From: Helicobacteraceae bacterium
Lineage (GTDB): Bacteria; Campylobacterota; Campylobacteria; Campylobacterales; SZUA-545
NCBI GenBank assembly: GCA_031260125.1
Contig: JAIRKM010000016.1
Location: 1 to 54,519, forward strand
Direction: 5' to 3'
DNA length: 54,519 bases
Numbering within the stretch: position 1 is the first letter of the stretch; every line of letters starts with the position of its first letter. Of the stretch, positions 1 through 8,596 are shown piece by piece. The translations under genes and the position numbers were made by a program. The notes beneath the pieces are model-generated. The model worked only from the letters and a program-made list of their open reading frames with translations. It did not search any database and had not been told where the DNA came from.

Positions 1-481
1 CAGCTACTCCACAGGAAATATCAGCGGAACGCAATATATCGGCGGCATTGTGGGAGAGGCTGATTCTGGCTCCTCTATTACCAACAGTTACGCCACAGGA
101 GATGTCAGCGGATCAGAAAAAGTCGGCGGCATTGCGGGATATACTTACGGCCTTACCATTGAAAACAACGCCGCTATTAACCCGTCGGTATCCGCAAGCA
201 GTAGTGATGTCAATAAAATAGTCGGCTACATTTACGGCTCCCCAACCATCAGCAACAATTTCGCGTTAGAGACAATGTCAATAACGCCTAACGGAAGCGG
301 CAACGCCGGAACCACTAAAACCATAGTTGAGCTTAAAACGCAATCGACCTACGAAAGCGTCATAAGCGGCGACGGTTTAGGCGGCTTGGGCTGGAAATTT
401 GGAAACGACGCTTTGAACCCTTGGAGGATTGACGCAAACAAAAACGACGGTCTGCCATATCTCTACTGGGAGAATCGGTAG
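1..481 (+). CDS. GLUG-repeat surface protein, C-terminal fragment
   Basis: The reading frame is open from the first bases of the window (frame of position 2) to a TAG at 479-481, so only the C-terminus of a larger protein is present. It shows tandem repeats of the GLUG type: stretches such as NSYATGDVSG followed by VGGIAGYTYG, each about 25 residues, then a C-terminal block rich in Trp and Gly that ends PYLYWENR. GLUG repeats occur in large secreted or surface proteins, often adhesins or IgA-peptidase-like passengers; the function here is unknown. The end PYLYWENR resembles the usual terminus of GLUG proteins that lack an autotransporter domain. It is followed by two hairpins. Family assignment is fairly firm; the role is not. 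Confidence 0.7.
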   Translation, partial: SYSTGNISGTQYIGGIVGEADSGSSITNSYATGDVSGSEKVGGIAGYTYGLTIENNAAINPSVSASSSDVNKIVGYIYGSPTISNNFALETMSITPNGSGNAGTTKTIVELKTQSTYESVISGDGLGGLGWKFGNDALNPWRIDANKNDGLPYLYWENR

Positions 482-488
482 TTTAGTT

Positions 489-516
489 ACTCGCGGGAGC
501 AGATTGCCCCGCGAGT
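489..516. terminator. hairpin after the GLUG gene, possible terminator
   Basis: ACTCGCGGG (489-497) pairs perfectly with CCCGCGAGT (508-516) around a 10-base loop. It starts 8 bases after the stop of the GLUG gene and lies between two convergent genes. No T-tract follows, so factor-independent termination is possible but not proven. Confidence 0.5.
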
Positions 517-539
517 GAAGCGGCATAGCGCCACTTCAC
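515..539. terminator. second hairpin overlapping the end of hsrA
   Basis: GTGAAG (515-520) pairs with CTTCAC (534-539), with an inner GGC/GCC pairing and one mismatch, loop ATAGC. The hairpin overlaps the stop codon of the minus-strand regulator (536-538) and the right arm of the previous hairpin, so only one of the two can form fully. It may serve transcription from the right. No T-tract is visible on either side. Confidence 0.35.
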
Positions 540-1258
540 TTGTCCATTATTGTCTGACCGCTACAGTTGGGAAAACAGAAACGGTAGCCGCGCCTTCTGA
601 CGGTTTCTATGGTGTTGATACCCAGCGGTTTGTCCATCTTTTGGCGAATTTGATTGATTGCGACTTCAATCACGTTGGGCGTAACCAGCTCCGGCTCTTC
701 CCATATAGCATCAAGCAACTGCTCTTTGCTGATGATCTGATCTCTGTGGCGCGCAAGATGTGTGAGTACCTCAAAGGGCTTGCCCTTTAGCTCGATCTCT
801 CTTTGCAGATAGTATATCTTCTCCTCGTCGGGATCGATCAGCAGTTCGCCGACATCGATTATATTGGTGCCGCCGAAGCGCAGTCTCGCCTCCGCCCGCG
901 CCATAAGCACGCGGTAAAGCGTTTCGTCAAACTCGGCGCCGATAAACGGCGAAGCGCAGTAGTCGTCCGCTCCTTTCGACAGCGTGTCGATCAGCGCTTC
1001 CTTGTGGTAGTCCGCGGTGTATACCACCAGCGAGGCGTTCTTGTGCCCGCTTTTAATGGCGACGGCAATCTCCGTAATGTGTCTTTTGATCAGATCGTAG
1101 TCCGCTATGAGCAGATCGACTCCGTCATTTTGAACTATTTCGCCCGCGCGGTTAATGTCGCTGACAAAGGTGCAGACGTAAGCGCGGCTGTTTAGTTTGG
1201 ACGAGAACCTCTCTATGTGAGACTCTGTGTCGGTAAGTATCAACAGATGTTTTGACAT
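536..1258 (-). CDS. hsrA: HsrA/CosR-type orphan response regulator
   Basis: This 240-residue OmpR-family regulator has a receiver-like domain (about 1-125) and a winged-helix DNA-binding domain (about 135-235). The DNA-binding half, with RHRDQIISKEQLLDAIWEEP and the RRRGYRF wing, is close to identical, as I remember them, to Helicobacter HP1043/HsrA and Campylobacter CosR, essential regulators of metabolism and oxidative stress that act without phosphorylation. The receiver is degenerate: one acidic residue (Asp10) replaces the usual acidic pair, Asp53 is present at the phosphoacceptor position, and the conserved Lys-Pro is Ser103-Pro104. No sensor kinase gene is nearby. The ATG has AGGA six bases upstream. 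The gene is divergent from the nuo operon, and a palindrome overlaps its likely promoter, suggesting autoregulation (inference). Confidence 0.88.
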   Translation of the reverse strand: MSKHLLILTDTESHIERFSSKLNSRAYVCTFVSDINRAGEIVQNDGVDLLIADYDLIKRHITEIAVAIKSGHKNASLVVYTADYHKEALIDTLSKGADDYCASPFIGAEFDETLYRVLMARAEARLRFGGTNIIDVGELLIDPDEEKIYYLQREIELKGKPFEVLTHLARHRDQIISKEQLLDAIWEEPELVTPNVIEVAINQIRQKMDKPLGINTIETVRRRGYRFCFPNCSGQTIMDK

Positions 1259-1288
1259 AAGCTTCCTGTGAGTTTCTGGACTTGAAGC

Positions 1289-1304
1289 GTTATGTTATCA
1301 TAAC
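1289..1304. promoter_or_regulatory. inverted repeat, candidate operator of hsrA
   Basis: GTTATG (1289-1294) and CATAAC (1299-1304) form a perfect inverted repeat with a TTAT spacer. On the minus strand the sequence includes TATGAT (1302-1297), a good -10 candidate for hsrA about 40 bases before its ATG. The same CATAAC half-site recurs at 1375-1380, just before the predicted -10 of nuo. An operator for the regulator is plausible, though Helicobacter HsrA sites are described with a different, AT-rich consensus. Confidence 0.4.
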
Positions 1305-1357
1305 TTATGCCAAAATTAAGCCTAAAGCTGATCGGAAATTGTTCAGAACCTCATAAT

Positions 1358-1387
1358 TTGAGTTTTTAAACGCTCATAACATACAAT
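1358..1387 (+). promoter_or_regulatory. predicted promoter of the nuo operon
   Basis: TTGAGT (1358-1363) and TACAAT (1382-1387) are spaced by 18 bases and lie about 40 bases before the nuoA start. A CATAAC half-site abuts the -10. This is the only good sigma-70-like match in the gap, judged by eye. Confidence 0.45.
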
Positions 1388-1426
1388 CGTTTCAGGATTT
1401 TCCTAAACCGCAATTAAGGGTATCGC

Positions 1427-1816
1427 TTGGAACACCAGTACTTTGGGGTTGCTTTTTTGCTCGTCTTGACATTTGGCGCGTTTAGCGCGACTGTGATCCT
1501 ATCCGCGTGGTGCGGCAACACGCTTGCGCGAAGGGACGATCTCAAGCTCAAGCTGTCGATTTACGAATGCGGTCCCGAAACGTCGTTGCAACCAAACCGC
1601 CTAAGCCCTCAGTTCTACCTCTTCGCCCTCCTGTTCATACTGTTTGACGTTGAGATCATCTTTATGTTTCCGTGGGCTGTCGGGTTTAGGGAGCTTGTCG
1701 AGAGGGGCAGCGGGGCGCTTGCCTTTGGAGGAATGGTCGTCTTTTTGCTGATTCTCGCGGTGGGCTTTGTATATGAATGGAGAAAGGGAGCGCTGAATTG
1801 GCACACCATCAAATAA
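1427..1816 (+). CDS. nuoA: NADH-quinone oxidoreductase subunit A
   Basis: NuoA is a small membrane subunit at the junction of the membrane arm and peripheral arm of complex I. The 129-residue protein has three hydrophobic segments (about 8-30, 63-85 and 96-118) and the conserved loop YECGPE that takes part in quinone-site rearrangements. The start is a TTG with AAGGG six bases upstream; no ATG fits. It opens a 15-gene operon in which nearly all junctions overlap or are a few bases apart. Its end overlaps the nuoB start. Confidence 0.95.
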   Translation: MEHQYFGVAFLLVLTFGAFSATVILSAWCGNTLARRDDLKLKLSIYECGPETSLQPNRLSPQFYLFALLFILFDVEIIFMFPWAVGFRELVERGSGALAFGGMVVFLLILAVGFVYEWRKGALNWHTIK

Positions 1817-2307
1817 ACTATCTGAAGGATTTTGGGTTTCCCGTCGCTCTGACGACGGTCGATCGGCTTGTCAATTGGGGGCGGAGCAACTCGCTGTGGT
1901 TTTTGACCTACGGCTTGGCATGCTGCGCGATTGAGATGATGGCTTCCGGCGGCGGGCGGTTTGACTTTGACCGCCTCGGCACGATCTTCCGTGCCTCTCC
2001 CCGTCAGGCGGAGGTTATGTGCATAGCCGGTACGGTGAGCAAAAAGCACGCTCCGCTTGTGCGCCGCCTGTACGATCAGATGGCGGAGCCAAAGTGGGTA
2101 ATTTCGATGGGGAGCTGTGCCAACACGGGCGGAATGTTTAACACATACTCTACCGTGCAGGGCGTCGATCGGATCATTCCCGTCGATATCTACCTCCCCG
2201 GCTGTCCGCCGCGTCCCGACACGTTGATCTATGCTACGATGATGCTTCAACGCAAGATCAGAAGCGAGTCAAAAAACCGCAAAAAAAGCGCAAAAAGGTT
2301 TATCTGA
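1798..2307 (+). CDS. nuoB: NADH-quinone oxidoreductase subunit B
   Basis: NuoB carries cluster N2, the last iron-sulphur cluster before quinone. The tandem cysteines of [10 protein letters not shown] and the later GSCANTGG and PGCPPRP motifs supply the ligands. I chose the TTG at 1798, giving a protein that begins [10 protein letters not shown], because Campylobacter NuoB begins similarly; an in-frame ATG at 1777 would add seven residues inside nuoA. The protein is 169 residues with a basic tail ([10 protein letters not shown]). Its TGA overlaps the ATG of nuoC by one base. Confidence 0.96.
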   Translation: MAHHQINYLKDFGFPVALTTVDRLVNWGRSNSLWFLTYGLACCAIEMMASGGGRFDFDRLGTIFRASPRQAEVMCIAGTVSKKHAPLVRRLYDQMAEPKWVISMGSCANTGGMFNTYSTVQGVDRIIPVDIYLPGCPPRPDTLIYATMMLQRKIRSESKNRKKSAKRFI

Positions 2308-3101
2308 TGTTCAGACCCTATACCCCAAAAGATAACGTACAAAAACGCTCCTATCATACCGATCGCTTCTACGTGCCTAAGGAGATAGAAAAAACGCAGA
2401 TCGAGGATACGATCGTAAGCGCCGATGTGGAGGCGCTCGGCGGACGGCTTTCGATCGTTGAAAGCTACTTTATGCGCAACGAAGCGGTGGTGATCGTCAA
2501 AGCCGCCGACAACAAGAGGGCGCTATCGTTCTTAAAGTCGATCGGCTATACGGAGCTTATGGAGATGAGCGCGATCGATCTTCTTGCCGTGCGGGGAGAG
2601 TTTGAGATATTTTACGAGCTTCTTAGTATCTCCAAAAATCGGCGCCTACGCCTCAAAACGGCGATCAAAGATGGAGAGTGTATAGAGAGCGTCGCCGATC
2701 TGTGGCGATCTGCCAATTGGTCAGAGCGCGAGTGCTACGATATGTTTGGGATCATCTTCAACAACCACCCGCACCTGAAGCGTATTTTGATGCCGGACGA
2801 CTGGGTGGGCTTTCCGCTACGCAAAACCTACCCTTTGCAGGGCGACGAGTTTGCCCGTTGGTATGAGGTGGATAAGATTTACGGTCGGGAGAACAGGCAC
2901 ATTGTCGGCGAGGAGAACCGCGACGCCGGCAGGATCGATCGAGACGATACGAAAAATTACGGGCGGCTTGGGTACGAGGTGCCATCTGGTTTCCCGCCGA
3001 GCGACGAGCCTACGCCTATTGTCTATCTTGAGCGCCGCCGCCCCATTCTGCACAGCGACTTCGATCCGCGCAAGCAAAAAGTGCTGGATAAGAGAAAGTA
3101 A
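2307..3101 (+). CDS. nuoC: NADH-quinone oxidoreductase subunit C
   Basis: NuoC is the 30-kDa-type hydrophilic subunit of the connecting module. The 264-residue protein has the signature [12 protein letters not shown] followed by H-P[11 protein letters not shown] and [10 protein letters not shown]. The N-terminal 30 residues and a C-terminal extension after about residue 175 are not part of the core fold; the tail is rich in charged residues ([17 protein letters not shown]). NuoC and NuoD are separate genes here, unlike the fused form of Escherichia coli. Five bases separate it from nuoD. Confidence 0.96.
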   Translation: MFRPYTPKDNVQKRSYHTDRFYVPKEIEKTQIEDTIVSADVEALGGRLSIVESYFMRNEAVVIVKAADNKRALSFLKSIGYTELMEMSAIDLLAVRGEFEIFYELLSISKNRRLRLKTAIKDGECIESVADLWRSANWSERECYDMFGIIFNNHPHLKRILMPDDWVGFPLRKTYPLQGDEFARWYEVDKIYGRENRHIVGEENRDAGRIDRDDTKNYGRLGYEVPSGFPPSDEPTPIVYLERRRPILHSDFDPRKQKVLDKRK

Positions 3102-3106
3102 CGGCT

Positions 3107-4336
3107 ATGACACAGACGCCCAACAGACTTAGACCCTTTTATGACAACATATCCTTTGAGCGCGATAGCAACCGAATGATCTTAAACTTCGGTCCTCAGC
3201 ACCCCAGCGCACACGGTCAGATGAATCTGATCTTGGAGCTAGAGGGCGAGATGGTGGTTAAATCCAGCCCAAACATAGGCTTTCTTCACCGCGGCGTGGA
3301 GAAGATGGCGGAGAATATGATCTACAACGAATTCCTGCCTACAACCGATCGCATGGATTACATCAACGCCACCAGCAACAACTACGGCTTCGCTTTGGCG
3401 GTGGAAACGCTGCTTGGGATCGCCGCGCCGCGCCGCGCTCAGGCGATCCGCCTTGTCCTTTTGGAGTTGAGCCGTATAGCAAGCCACCTCTTTTTTCTTT
3501 CCACCCACGCGCTTGATGTTGGGGCGATGAGCATGATGCTCTATCCATTTCGCGAAAGAGAGTTCGCGCTTGATCTATTTGAGGAGTATTGCGGCGCTCG
3601 AATGACGCATAACTCCATGAGAATAGGCGGCGTTCCGCTGGATTTCACGCCGGAGTGGATCAGGCAGTGCGAGGCGTTTTTGGATCATATGCCCAAACAG
3701 ATTGAAATGTACGACGCGCTTTTGAAGGAGAACCGCATCTGGCGCATGCGGCTGGAAAATGTCGGAGTGATCTCTGCTGAGCTTGCGCAAAGCTGGGGAT
3801 TAAGCGGCGTGATGCTGCGCGGAAGCGGCTTTGAATGGGACTTGCGCAAGGAGCAGCCCTATGAGCTTTACGGCGAGGTTGATTTTGACGTGCCGGTAAC
3901 TGATACCTGCGATTGCTACGGCAGATACCGCCTCTACATAGAGGAAATATGGCAGTCGATCAAGCTCGTGCGGCAGGGGCTTAAAATCTACGCGGACACG
4001 CCGCCGGAACTGATGGCGGACGAACCGGAGTATATCAGCGCGTCCAAAGAGCAGTTGATGACGCAGAACTACTCATTGATGCAGCATTTCGTTCTGGTAA
4101 CGCAGGGGATGCGCCCACCGAAAGGGGAGGTCTATGTCGCCACAGAATCGCCTAAGGGGGAACTGGGATTTTTTATCTCATCGCTGGGCGATCCGTATCC
4201 AAACAGGGTGAAGGTGAGAGGCTCAAGTTTCTTTCACTGCGGAATTTTGGAGGATATGCTCATCGGATCGCAGCTTGCGGATGTTGTGGCGATTGTGGGC
4301 AACACCAACGTCATCTTCGGCGAAATCGATCGGTAG
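3107..4336 (+). CDS. nuoD: NADH-quinone oxidoreductase subunit D
   Basis: NuoD is the 49-kDa-type subunit that forms the quinone-binding cavity with NuoB. The 409-residue protein shows the motif [11 protein letters not shown] near residue 30, with the quinone-site His pair, then [12 protein letters not shown], and ends GEIDR as is typical. Length matches the family. There is nothing unusual in the residues seen. It is followed after ten bases by a small gene in the NuoE position rather than by true nuoE. Confidence 0.97.
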   Translation: MTQTPNRLRPFYDNISFERDSNRMILNFGPQHPSAHGQMNLILELEGEMVVKSSPNIGFLHRGVEKMAENMIYNEFLPTTDRMDYINATSNNYGFALAVETLLGIAAPRRAQAIRLVLLELSRIASHLFFLSTHALDVGAMSMMLYPFREREFALDLFEEYCGARMTHNSMRIGGVPLDFTPEWIRQCEAFLDHMPKQIEMYDALLKENRIWRMRLENVGVISAELAQSWGLSGVMLRGSGFEWDLRKEQPYELYGEVDFDVPVTDTCDCYGRYRLYIEEIWQSIKLVRQGLKIYADTPPELMADEPEYISASKEQLMTQNYSLMQHFVLVTQGMRPPKGEVYVATESPKGELGFFISSLGDPYPNRVKVRGSSFFHCGILEDMLIGSQLADVVAIVGNTNVIFGEIDR

Positions 4337-4346
4337 GGAGAGCGCA

Positions 4347-4580
4347 ATGAAACGTTACGATTTAAGAGAGCTGAAAAACGACTTCTTGGAGCGAATGATA
4401 GAACTGATAAACAGCGGCGTTGAGGCTGGCGAAAGCGCCGTTTTTATATTTGAGATCGGTGATTTTTTATCTGTCCAGCGGAGCGCGGAGGCGATCAAAG
4501 AGAGCGGTTTTGAGCTGCTTAACTCGCTTAAATACAACGAGGTCGATTGGATACACGTCGTAAGGAAAACCGGCGAATGA
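4347..4580 (+). CDS. small NuoE-position protein of Campylobacterota complex I
   Basis: This 77-residue acidic, soluble protein (MKRYDLRELKNDF...VDWIHVVRK) sits where nuoE would be. It has no cysteines, so it cannot hold the NuoE [2Fe-2S] cluster and is not NuoE in function. Campylobacter and Helicobacter have similar small proteins at the same place (Cj1575/HP1264 type). The ATG at 4347 is preceded by GGGAGAG; the open frame extends upstream into nuoD but that part is out of context. Its stop overlaps the next start by four bases (ATGA), implying translational coupling with the flavoprotein. A structural or adaptor role is likely; none is proven. Confidence 0.8.
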   Translation: MKRYDLRELKNDFLERMIELINSGVEAGESAVFIFEIGDFLSVQRSAEAIKESGFELLNSLKYNEVDWIHVVRKTGE

Positions 4581-6565
4581 GCGCTCCCTGGTTTAGCACG
4601 TGGCGCGGCGAGGTGCTGGATAACCGCGATCGCGCCGACAGCGATTATGTAAAGTGCGATCTCAAAATGCCGCAGACGTTCGATCTCAATCAGGCGGTAC
4701 GGGCGTTTATTGGCTGGGGCGGCGTTTCGATCTTTGATGGCTCGATTGACGTGCTGACGCTTGCGCTGGATTACGTTTTTCAGTATCAAAACTACGCGGA
4801 GGCGTGCGGGCGCTGTGCGCCTGGCAGAGCGGGCGGGCGGATATTGTTTGACATTCTCGACAAGATAGCAAGAGGCGAAGGCGAAAAGGAGGACATAGCG
4901 CGGCTCAAGGCAATCTCAGGCGTTATGCGATCCGCCTCTAAGTGCGAGATCGGACGTACGACGCCAAACGCCGTTTTACATCTGCTTGAGTATTTTCCAG
5001 AGAGTTTTGATAGTTGCATATCGGGACGACAGCAGAGCAGGGACTACGCGAAAAACCGGAAAAACCGCGCGCGAATTACCGCGCCGTGTATAGACGCCTG
5101 CCCCGATCGTGTCGATATTCCCGCTTATGTAGAGGCTATCAAGGATCGTCGTCCGATCGAAAGTTTGCGGGCGGTGCGCAGGACGATGCCGCTTGCGCAC
5201 GTCTGCTCGCGTGTCTGCCCGCACCCGTGCGAGGCGGTTTGCCGCAGGAAGGATATAGACGAGCCGCTGAACATTATGGAGTTAAAGCGCGTGGGCGCCG
5301 ATTATGAGTTCAGACATCGTATGGAGTTTACACAGCCGTTTGAGAAAAAAGAGACGGCGGGCAAAAGAGTCGCCGTTATCGGCGCGGGTCCGGCCGGATT
5401 GACGGCGGGCTATTTTCTGTCCGTAAACGGGGTGGAGTGCGATATATTTGAAAGCCTGCCCGTCGCCGGCGGGGAGGTGATGGTAGGCGTGCCTGAGTAC
5501 CGTATGCCGTACAGACAATACCTCGCCGACATCGAATTCGCCAAATCGTGCGGCGCGAAGATTCACCTAAACAGCGTGATCGACAAAGATAAGATGAGGG
5601 AGATCGAAAGAAGCTACGACGCTATCTTGCTTGCTACGGGCGCTAGACTCTCCAAAAAGATACGGTGCGAAAACGAAGACGAAGGGCTAAACGGGTACTG
5701 GGGGGCGATCGACTTTCTCGATCGGGTGAATCTCTGGGAGAAGTTTGGCATTGGCGAAAAGGTTGATCTCTCCGGCAAAACTGTCGTCTGTGTGGGGGGT
5801 GGATTTACCTCTATGGACGTGGTGCGCTGCGCGATCAGGGCGAACGCAAAACGGGCTATTATGCTCTACCGCCGCGACGAACAGACGATCGTGGGCAACA
5901 CTTCACTAGAGGAGTATAAGGAAGCGGTTGAAGAGGGGGTGGAGTTTATCTTTCACTCGGCGATCAGCCGCATTGAGGACGAAGAGGGGACGATCAAAAG
6001 GCTTCTATGCAGCCGTTACGAGCTTAGGAAAGAAGCCGATGCTAGAGCGCAGCTTTTCAAGGTAGAAGGCGCGGACTTTGAGATTGAGTGCGACTATCTC
6101 ATACCCGCCGTGAGCCAGTCGCCCGATCTCTCGTATATCCCCGAAGAGTGGGAGATTGCCATGACAAGCTGGGGGACGATCAAGACCGATGGCAAGACCT
6201 ATGCCACCACCAAAAAAGGGGTATTTTCGGCGGGCGACTGCGAATACGGGCCGATGACGATCGTCAATGCCGTAGGGCAGGCGCGCCGCGCCGCGAGCGT
6301 GATTGCGCGTTTCCTGCGAACGGGCGAGATCGTACGGGATAACGATGAGATTATGGACGAGCTGCTGCGTACCTTCCGCGTCTATCACAAGGGGGAGGTA
6401 GAGGGGTTTTTGGGCGGTATTAAACGGCTAGAATCGGCAAAGCTGCCCGTTGACGAGCGCAGAAGCGGCAATAGAGAGATAAGCCGCGGTCTTATGGCGC
6501 AAGAGGCGTTTGACGAAAGCGAACGGTGTATGCGCTGTTATTACATAGCGATGGTGGCATTATGA
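4577..6565 (+). CDS. GltD-type flavoprotein fused to a NuoF-like Fe-S segment
   Basis: This 662-residue protein occupies the nuoF place. Residues about 60-145 resemble the C-terminal cluster domain of NuoF, with C77-x2-C80 and C123, but the third Cys of the usual CxxCxxC is Gly83. Residues about 165-235 match the N-terminal cluster domain of glutamate synthase small subunit (GltD), with C171, C175, C210, C214, C218 and C222. An FAD-binding fold follows (GAGPAG at 269-274), then an NAD(P)-binding fold (CVGGGFTSMD) and the closing FAD motif (GVFSAGDC). The NuoF FMN domain is absent. It probably passes electrons between NAD(P)H or another donor and NuoG; the donor cannot be read from sequence. 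The C-terminus ends CMRCYYIAMVAL. It overlaps its neighbours by four bases at both ends. Confidence 0.85.
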   Translation: MSAPWFSTWRGEVLDNRDRADSDYVKCDLKMPQTFDLNQAVRAFIGWGGVSIFDGSIDVLTLALDYVFQYQNYAEACGRCAPGRAGGRILFDILDKIARGEGEKEDIARLKAISGVMRSASKCEIGRTTPNAVLHLLEYFPESFDSCISGRQQSRDYAKNRKNRARITAPCIDACPDRVDIPAYVEAIKDRRPIESLRAVRRTMPLAHVCSRVCPHPCEAVCRRKDIDEPLNIMELKRVGADYEFRHRMEFTQPFEKKETAGKRVAVIGAGPAGLTAGYFLSVNGVECDIFESLPVAGGEVMVGVPEYRMPYRQYLADIEFAKSCGAKIHLNSVIDKDKMREIERSYDAILLATGARLSKKIRCENEDEGLNGYWGAIDFLDRVNLWEKFGIGEKVDLSGKTVVCVGGGFTSMDVVRCAIRANAKRAIMLYRRDEQTIVGNTSLEEYKEAVEEGVEFIFHSAISRIEDEEGTIKRLLCSRYELRKEADARAQLFKVEGADFEIECDYLIPAVSQSPDLSYIPEEWEIAMTSWGTIKTDGKTYATTKKGVFSAGDCEYGPMTIVNAVGQARRAASVIARFLRTGEIVRDNDEIMDELLRTFRVYHKGEVEGFLGGIKRLESAKLPVDERRSGNREISRGLMAQEAFDESERCMRCYYIAMVAL

Positions 6566-8595
6566 TAACGCTGACGGTGAACCGCAGGACGATCAGGGCG
6601 CGCAAAGGAGCGACCATACTAGAAGCGGCGCGGGCAAACGGCGTGTATATTCCCGCGCTGTGCTATCTCCCACAGGCGAGCGCAAGCGGTTCGTGTGGGC
6701 TTTGCCTCGTCAAAACAGACCGATCCAGCGGTTTTGTCCGCGCCTGCCAGACAAAGGCGATCGACGGCTTGATCGTAGAGACCGATTCGCAGGAGCTGCG
6801 CGAGATACGAGGCGAAGTGATCAAGATGCTTTGCGTCAACCACCCGCTTCAGTGCGGCGTGTGCGACAAATCGGGCGAGTGCGAATTGCAGAATAAGGCG
6901 CTGGAGTTCGGTTTGCGCGAACAGCGGTTTTTCGCCAGAGAGCCTAAGCGGACGGTCGAGGAGTGGGCGGAGTTATCCTACGATCCCGCGCTGTGCATCA
7001 TGTGCGAACGGTGCGTCCGGACGTGCAACGAAGTGGTTGGGTTAAACGCGCTGTCAATTGCGGCAGGCGGATACAGATCCAAAGTTGTATTCGATGAAGA
7101 TCGGTGCCGCGACTGCGGCGAGTGCGCGGCGGTCTGTCCCGTCGGCGCGATCGTTACGAAGGATTTCAAATACCGCGCCAACACTTGGGAGCTAACTAAA
7201 ACGCCTTCAACGTGCGTGATGTGCCCATGCGGCTGCGATCTCTTCTATGAAACCAAGCGCGATCGGCTTATGCGCGTTACAAACGACGTGGAGAAGAACG
7301 CGCTGTGCGCGCTTGGGCGCCGCGCCGTCTTTGAGTTAAACGGCGCTCCTTCCATCAAGGCGCTGCGCGGGATCGTCGAGATCGACGCCAACAGCAGCAA
7401 CGAAGAGGCGTATCTGCTCACCCTGTTGTCGGAAAAACTTGGCTTTACGATCGCCAACGACGACGTACGGGCGTTTCAGAGTTTTCTGCGCACATACGGC
7501 GCGGCGTGTGGCGAGCCGCTTTACAGCGCCGATATGGATACGGTGCGGACGAGCGGTACGATCCTGATCGTCTCCTCAAGCCTTATGACGCAAGCGCCCA
7601 TGCTTTACAGCGCGATCTACCGCGCTATGCAAAACGGCGCGGAGGCGATCACCATCTCTCCAATCGATCGCGCCGATTGGGTCAGTACGCAGAGGATTCG
7701 CTGCGAGGCCGGCGCGGAAGAGGGGGTGTTGGCGCTGATCTTGAGTCTTTTCGCCGATCGTGCGGGCGTTCACAAGTGGACTGACACGCTTGATTATGGA
7801 AATATCTACGCCGAATCGAACGTGAGCGAGGAGGAGATAGAGATGTTAAAGGATAAGATCACCCTCAAAACTACGCTGATCGTGGGTAGCGAGATATATT
7901 CCCACGCGCGAGCGGAGGCGATCGCCGCGATTGTTGGATTTTTGCGCAAGGCGGGCATGGAGACGCTGATGATCCCGCCGTCGGCTAACGCTTTGGGTAT
8001 CGCGTTGCTGTGCGATCTCGTTCCAGCGGGAGATGCCGCCGTAAAGCTGCCGTATATCCCCGCAATCTATCAGGAGGGAACGATTACGACGCTCAATAAG
8101 GAAGTCAAGCCGCTCCACGCCGCGCTGACCTATAGCGGCGAGACGCTCGGCTTGATCGCCAAAAAGCTCGGCGAGAAGATCAGATGGACGGTCGATTGCA
8201 CAGAGAAACTGCCGCCTCAAAGGGGATTTAAGCCGATCGCCTTCGATCGCATAGAAGCGTACGCGCTTAAAACGCGGCGGTGCGCTACGAGCCTCCACTC
8301 TCCGGAGCAAGTCTCGGAGATCGGAGAGTTTAACGGGACGGTGGTGCATTTTGTCAATCGCGGGCATAAAAAAGAGGGTTTTCTGCGCGGTTCGGCTCAA
8401 TTTGCAACCTTAGGCGGTATCAGCGACGGCGATCTAGTTACGGTAAGGACAAAGAAAAATACTTTCAACCGGCGCTTTATTGTGGATAAGAATTTAAAAG
8501 GCACGATCGCCGATCTGGAGGTTTTCGACCTGCCGGAGTACGCCCAAAACGGTTATGGGTTTGAATCGGTGAAGCTATCAAAAGCGGGAGATTAA
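6562..8595 (+). CDS. nuoG: NADH-quinone oxidoreductase subunit G, first copy
   Basis: NuoG carries the iron-sulphur chain of the input arm. The N-terminus has a ferredoxin-type [2Fe-2S] domain (C34, C45, C48, C62), then HPLQCGVCDKSGEC for a His/Cys-ligated cluster, two [4Fe-4S] motifs (CIMCERCVRTC and CRDCGECAAVCP) and a molybdopterin-type cluster motif (CVMCPCGCD with a later LCALG). The remaining part is the molybdopterin-oxidoreductase-like fold, which in NuoG has no cofactor. At 677 residues it is shorter than many NuoG. I start it at ATG 6562, which overlaps the flavoprotein stop by four bases. A second complete copy follows one base later. Confidence 0.93.
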   Translation: MITLTVNRRTIRARKGATILEAARANGVYIPALCYLPQASASGSCGLCLVKTDRSSGFVRACQTKAIDGLIVETDSQELREIRGEVIKMLCVNHPLQCGVCDKSGECELQNKALEFGLREQRFFAREPKRTVEEWAELSYDPALCIMCERCVRTCNEVVGLNALSIAAGGYRSKVVFDEDRCRDCGECAAVCPVGAIVTKDFKYRANTWELTKTPSTCVMCPCGCDLFYETKRDRLMRVTNDVEKNALCALGRRAVFELNGAPSIKALRGIVEIDANSSNEEAYLLTLLSEKLGFTIANDDVRAFQSFLRTYGAACGEPLYSADMDTVRTSGTILIVSSSLMTQAPMLYSAIYRAMQNGAEAITISPIDRADWVSTQRIRCEAGAEEGVLALILSLFADRAGVHKWTDTLDYGNIYAESNVSEEEIEMLKDKITLKTTLIVGSEIYSHARAEAIAAIVGFLRKAGMETLMIPPSANALGIALLCDLVPAGDAAVKLPYIPAIYQEGTITTLNKEVKPLHAALTYSGETLGLIAKKLGEKIRWTVDCTEKLPPQRGFKPIAFDRIEAYALKTRRCATSLHSPEQVSEIGEFNGTVVHFVNRGHKKEGFLRGSAQFATLGGISDGDLVTVRTKKNTFNRRFIVDKNLKGTIADLEVFDLPEYAQNGYGFESVKLSKAGD

Positions 8596-8596
8596 A

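Noticed and set aside
1777-1797. ATG 1777 as start of nuoB
   Set aside because: It would add seven residues not found in related NuoB and overlap nuoA by 40 bases; TTG 1798 gives the family start.
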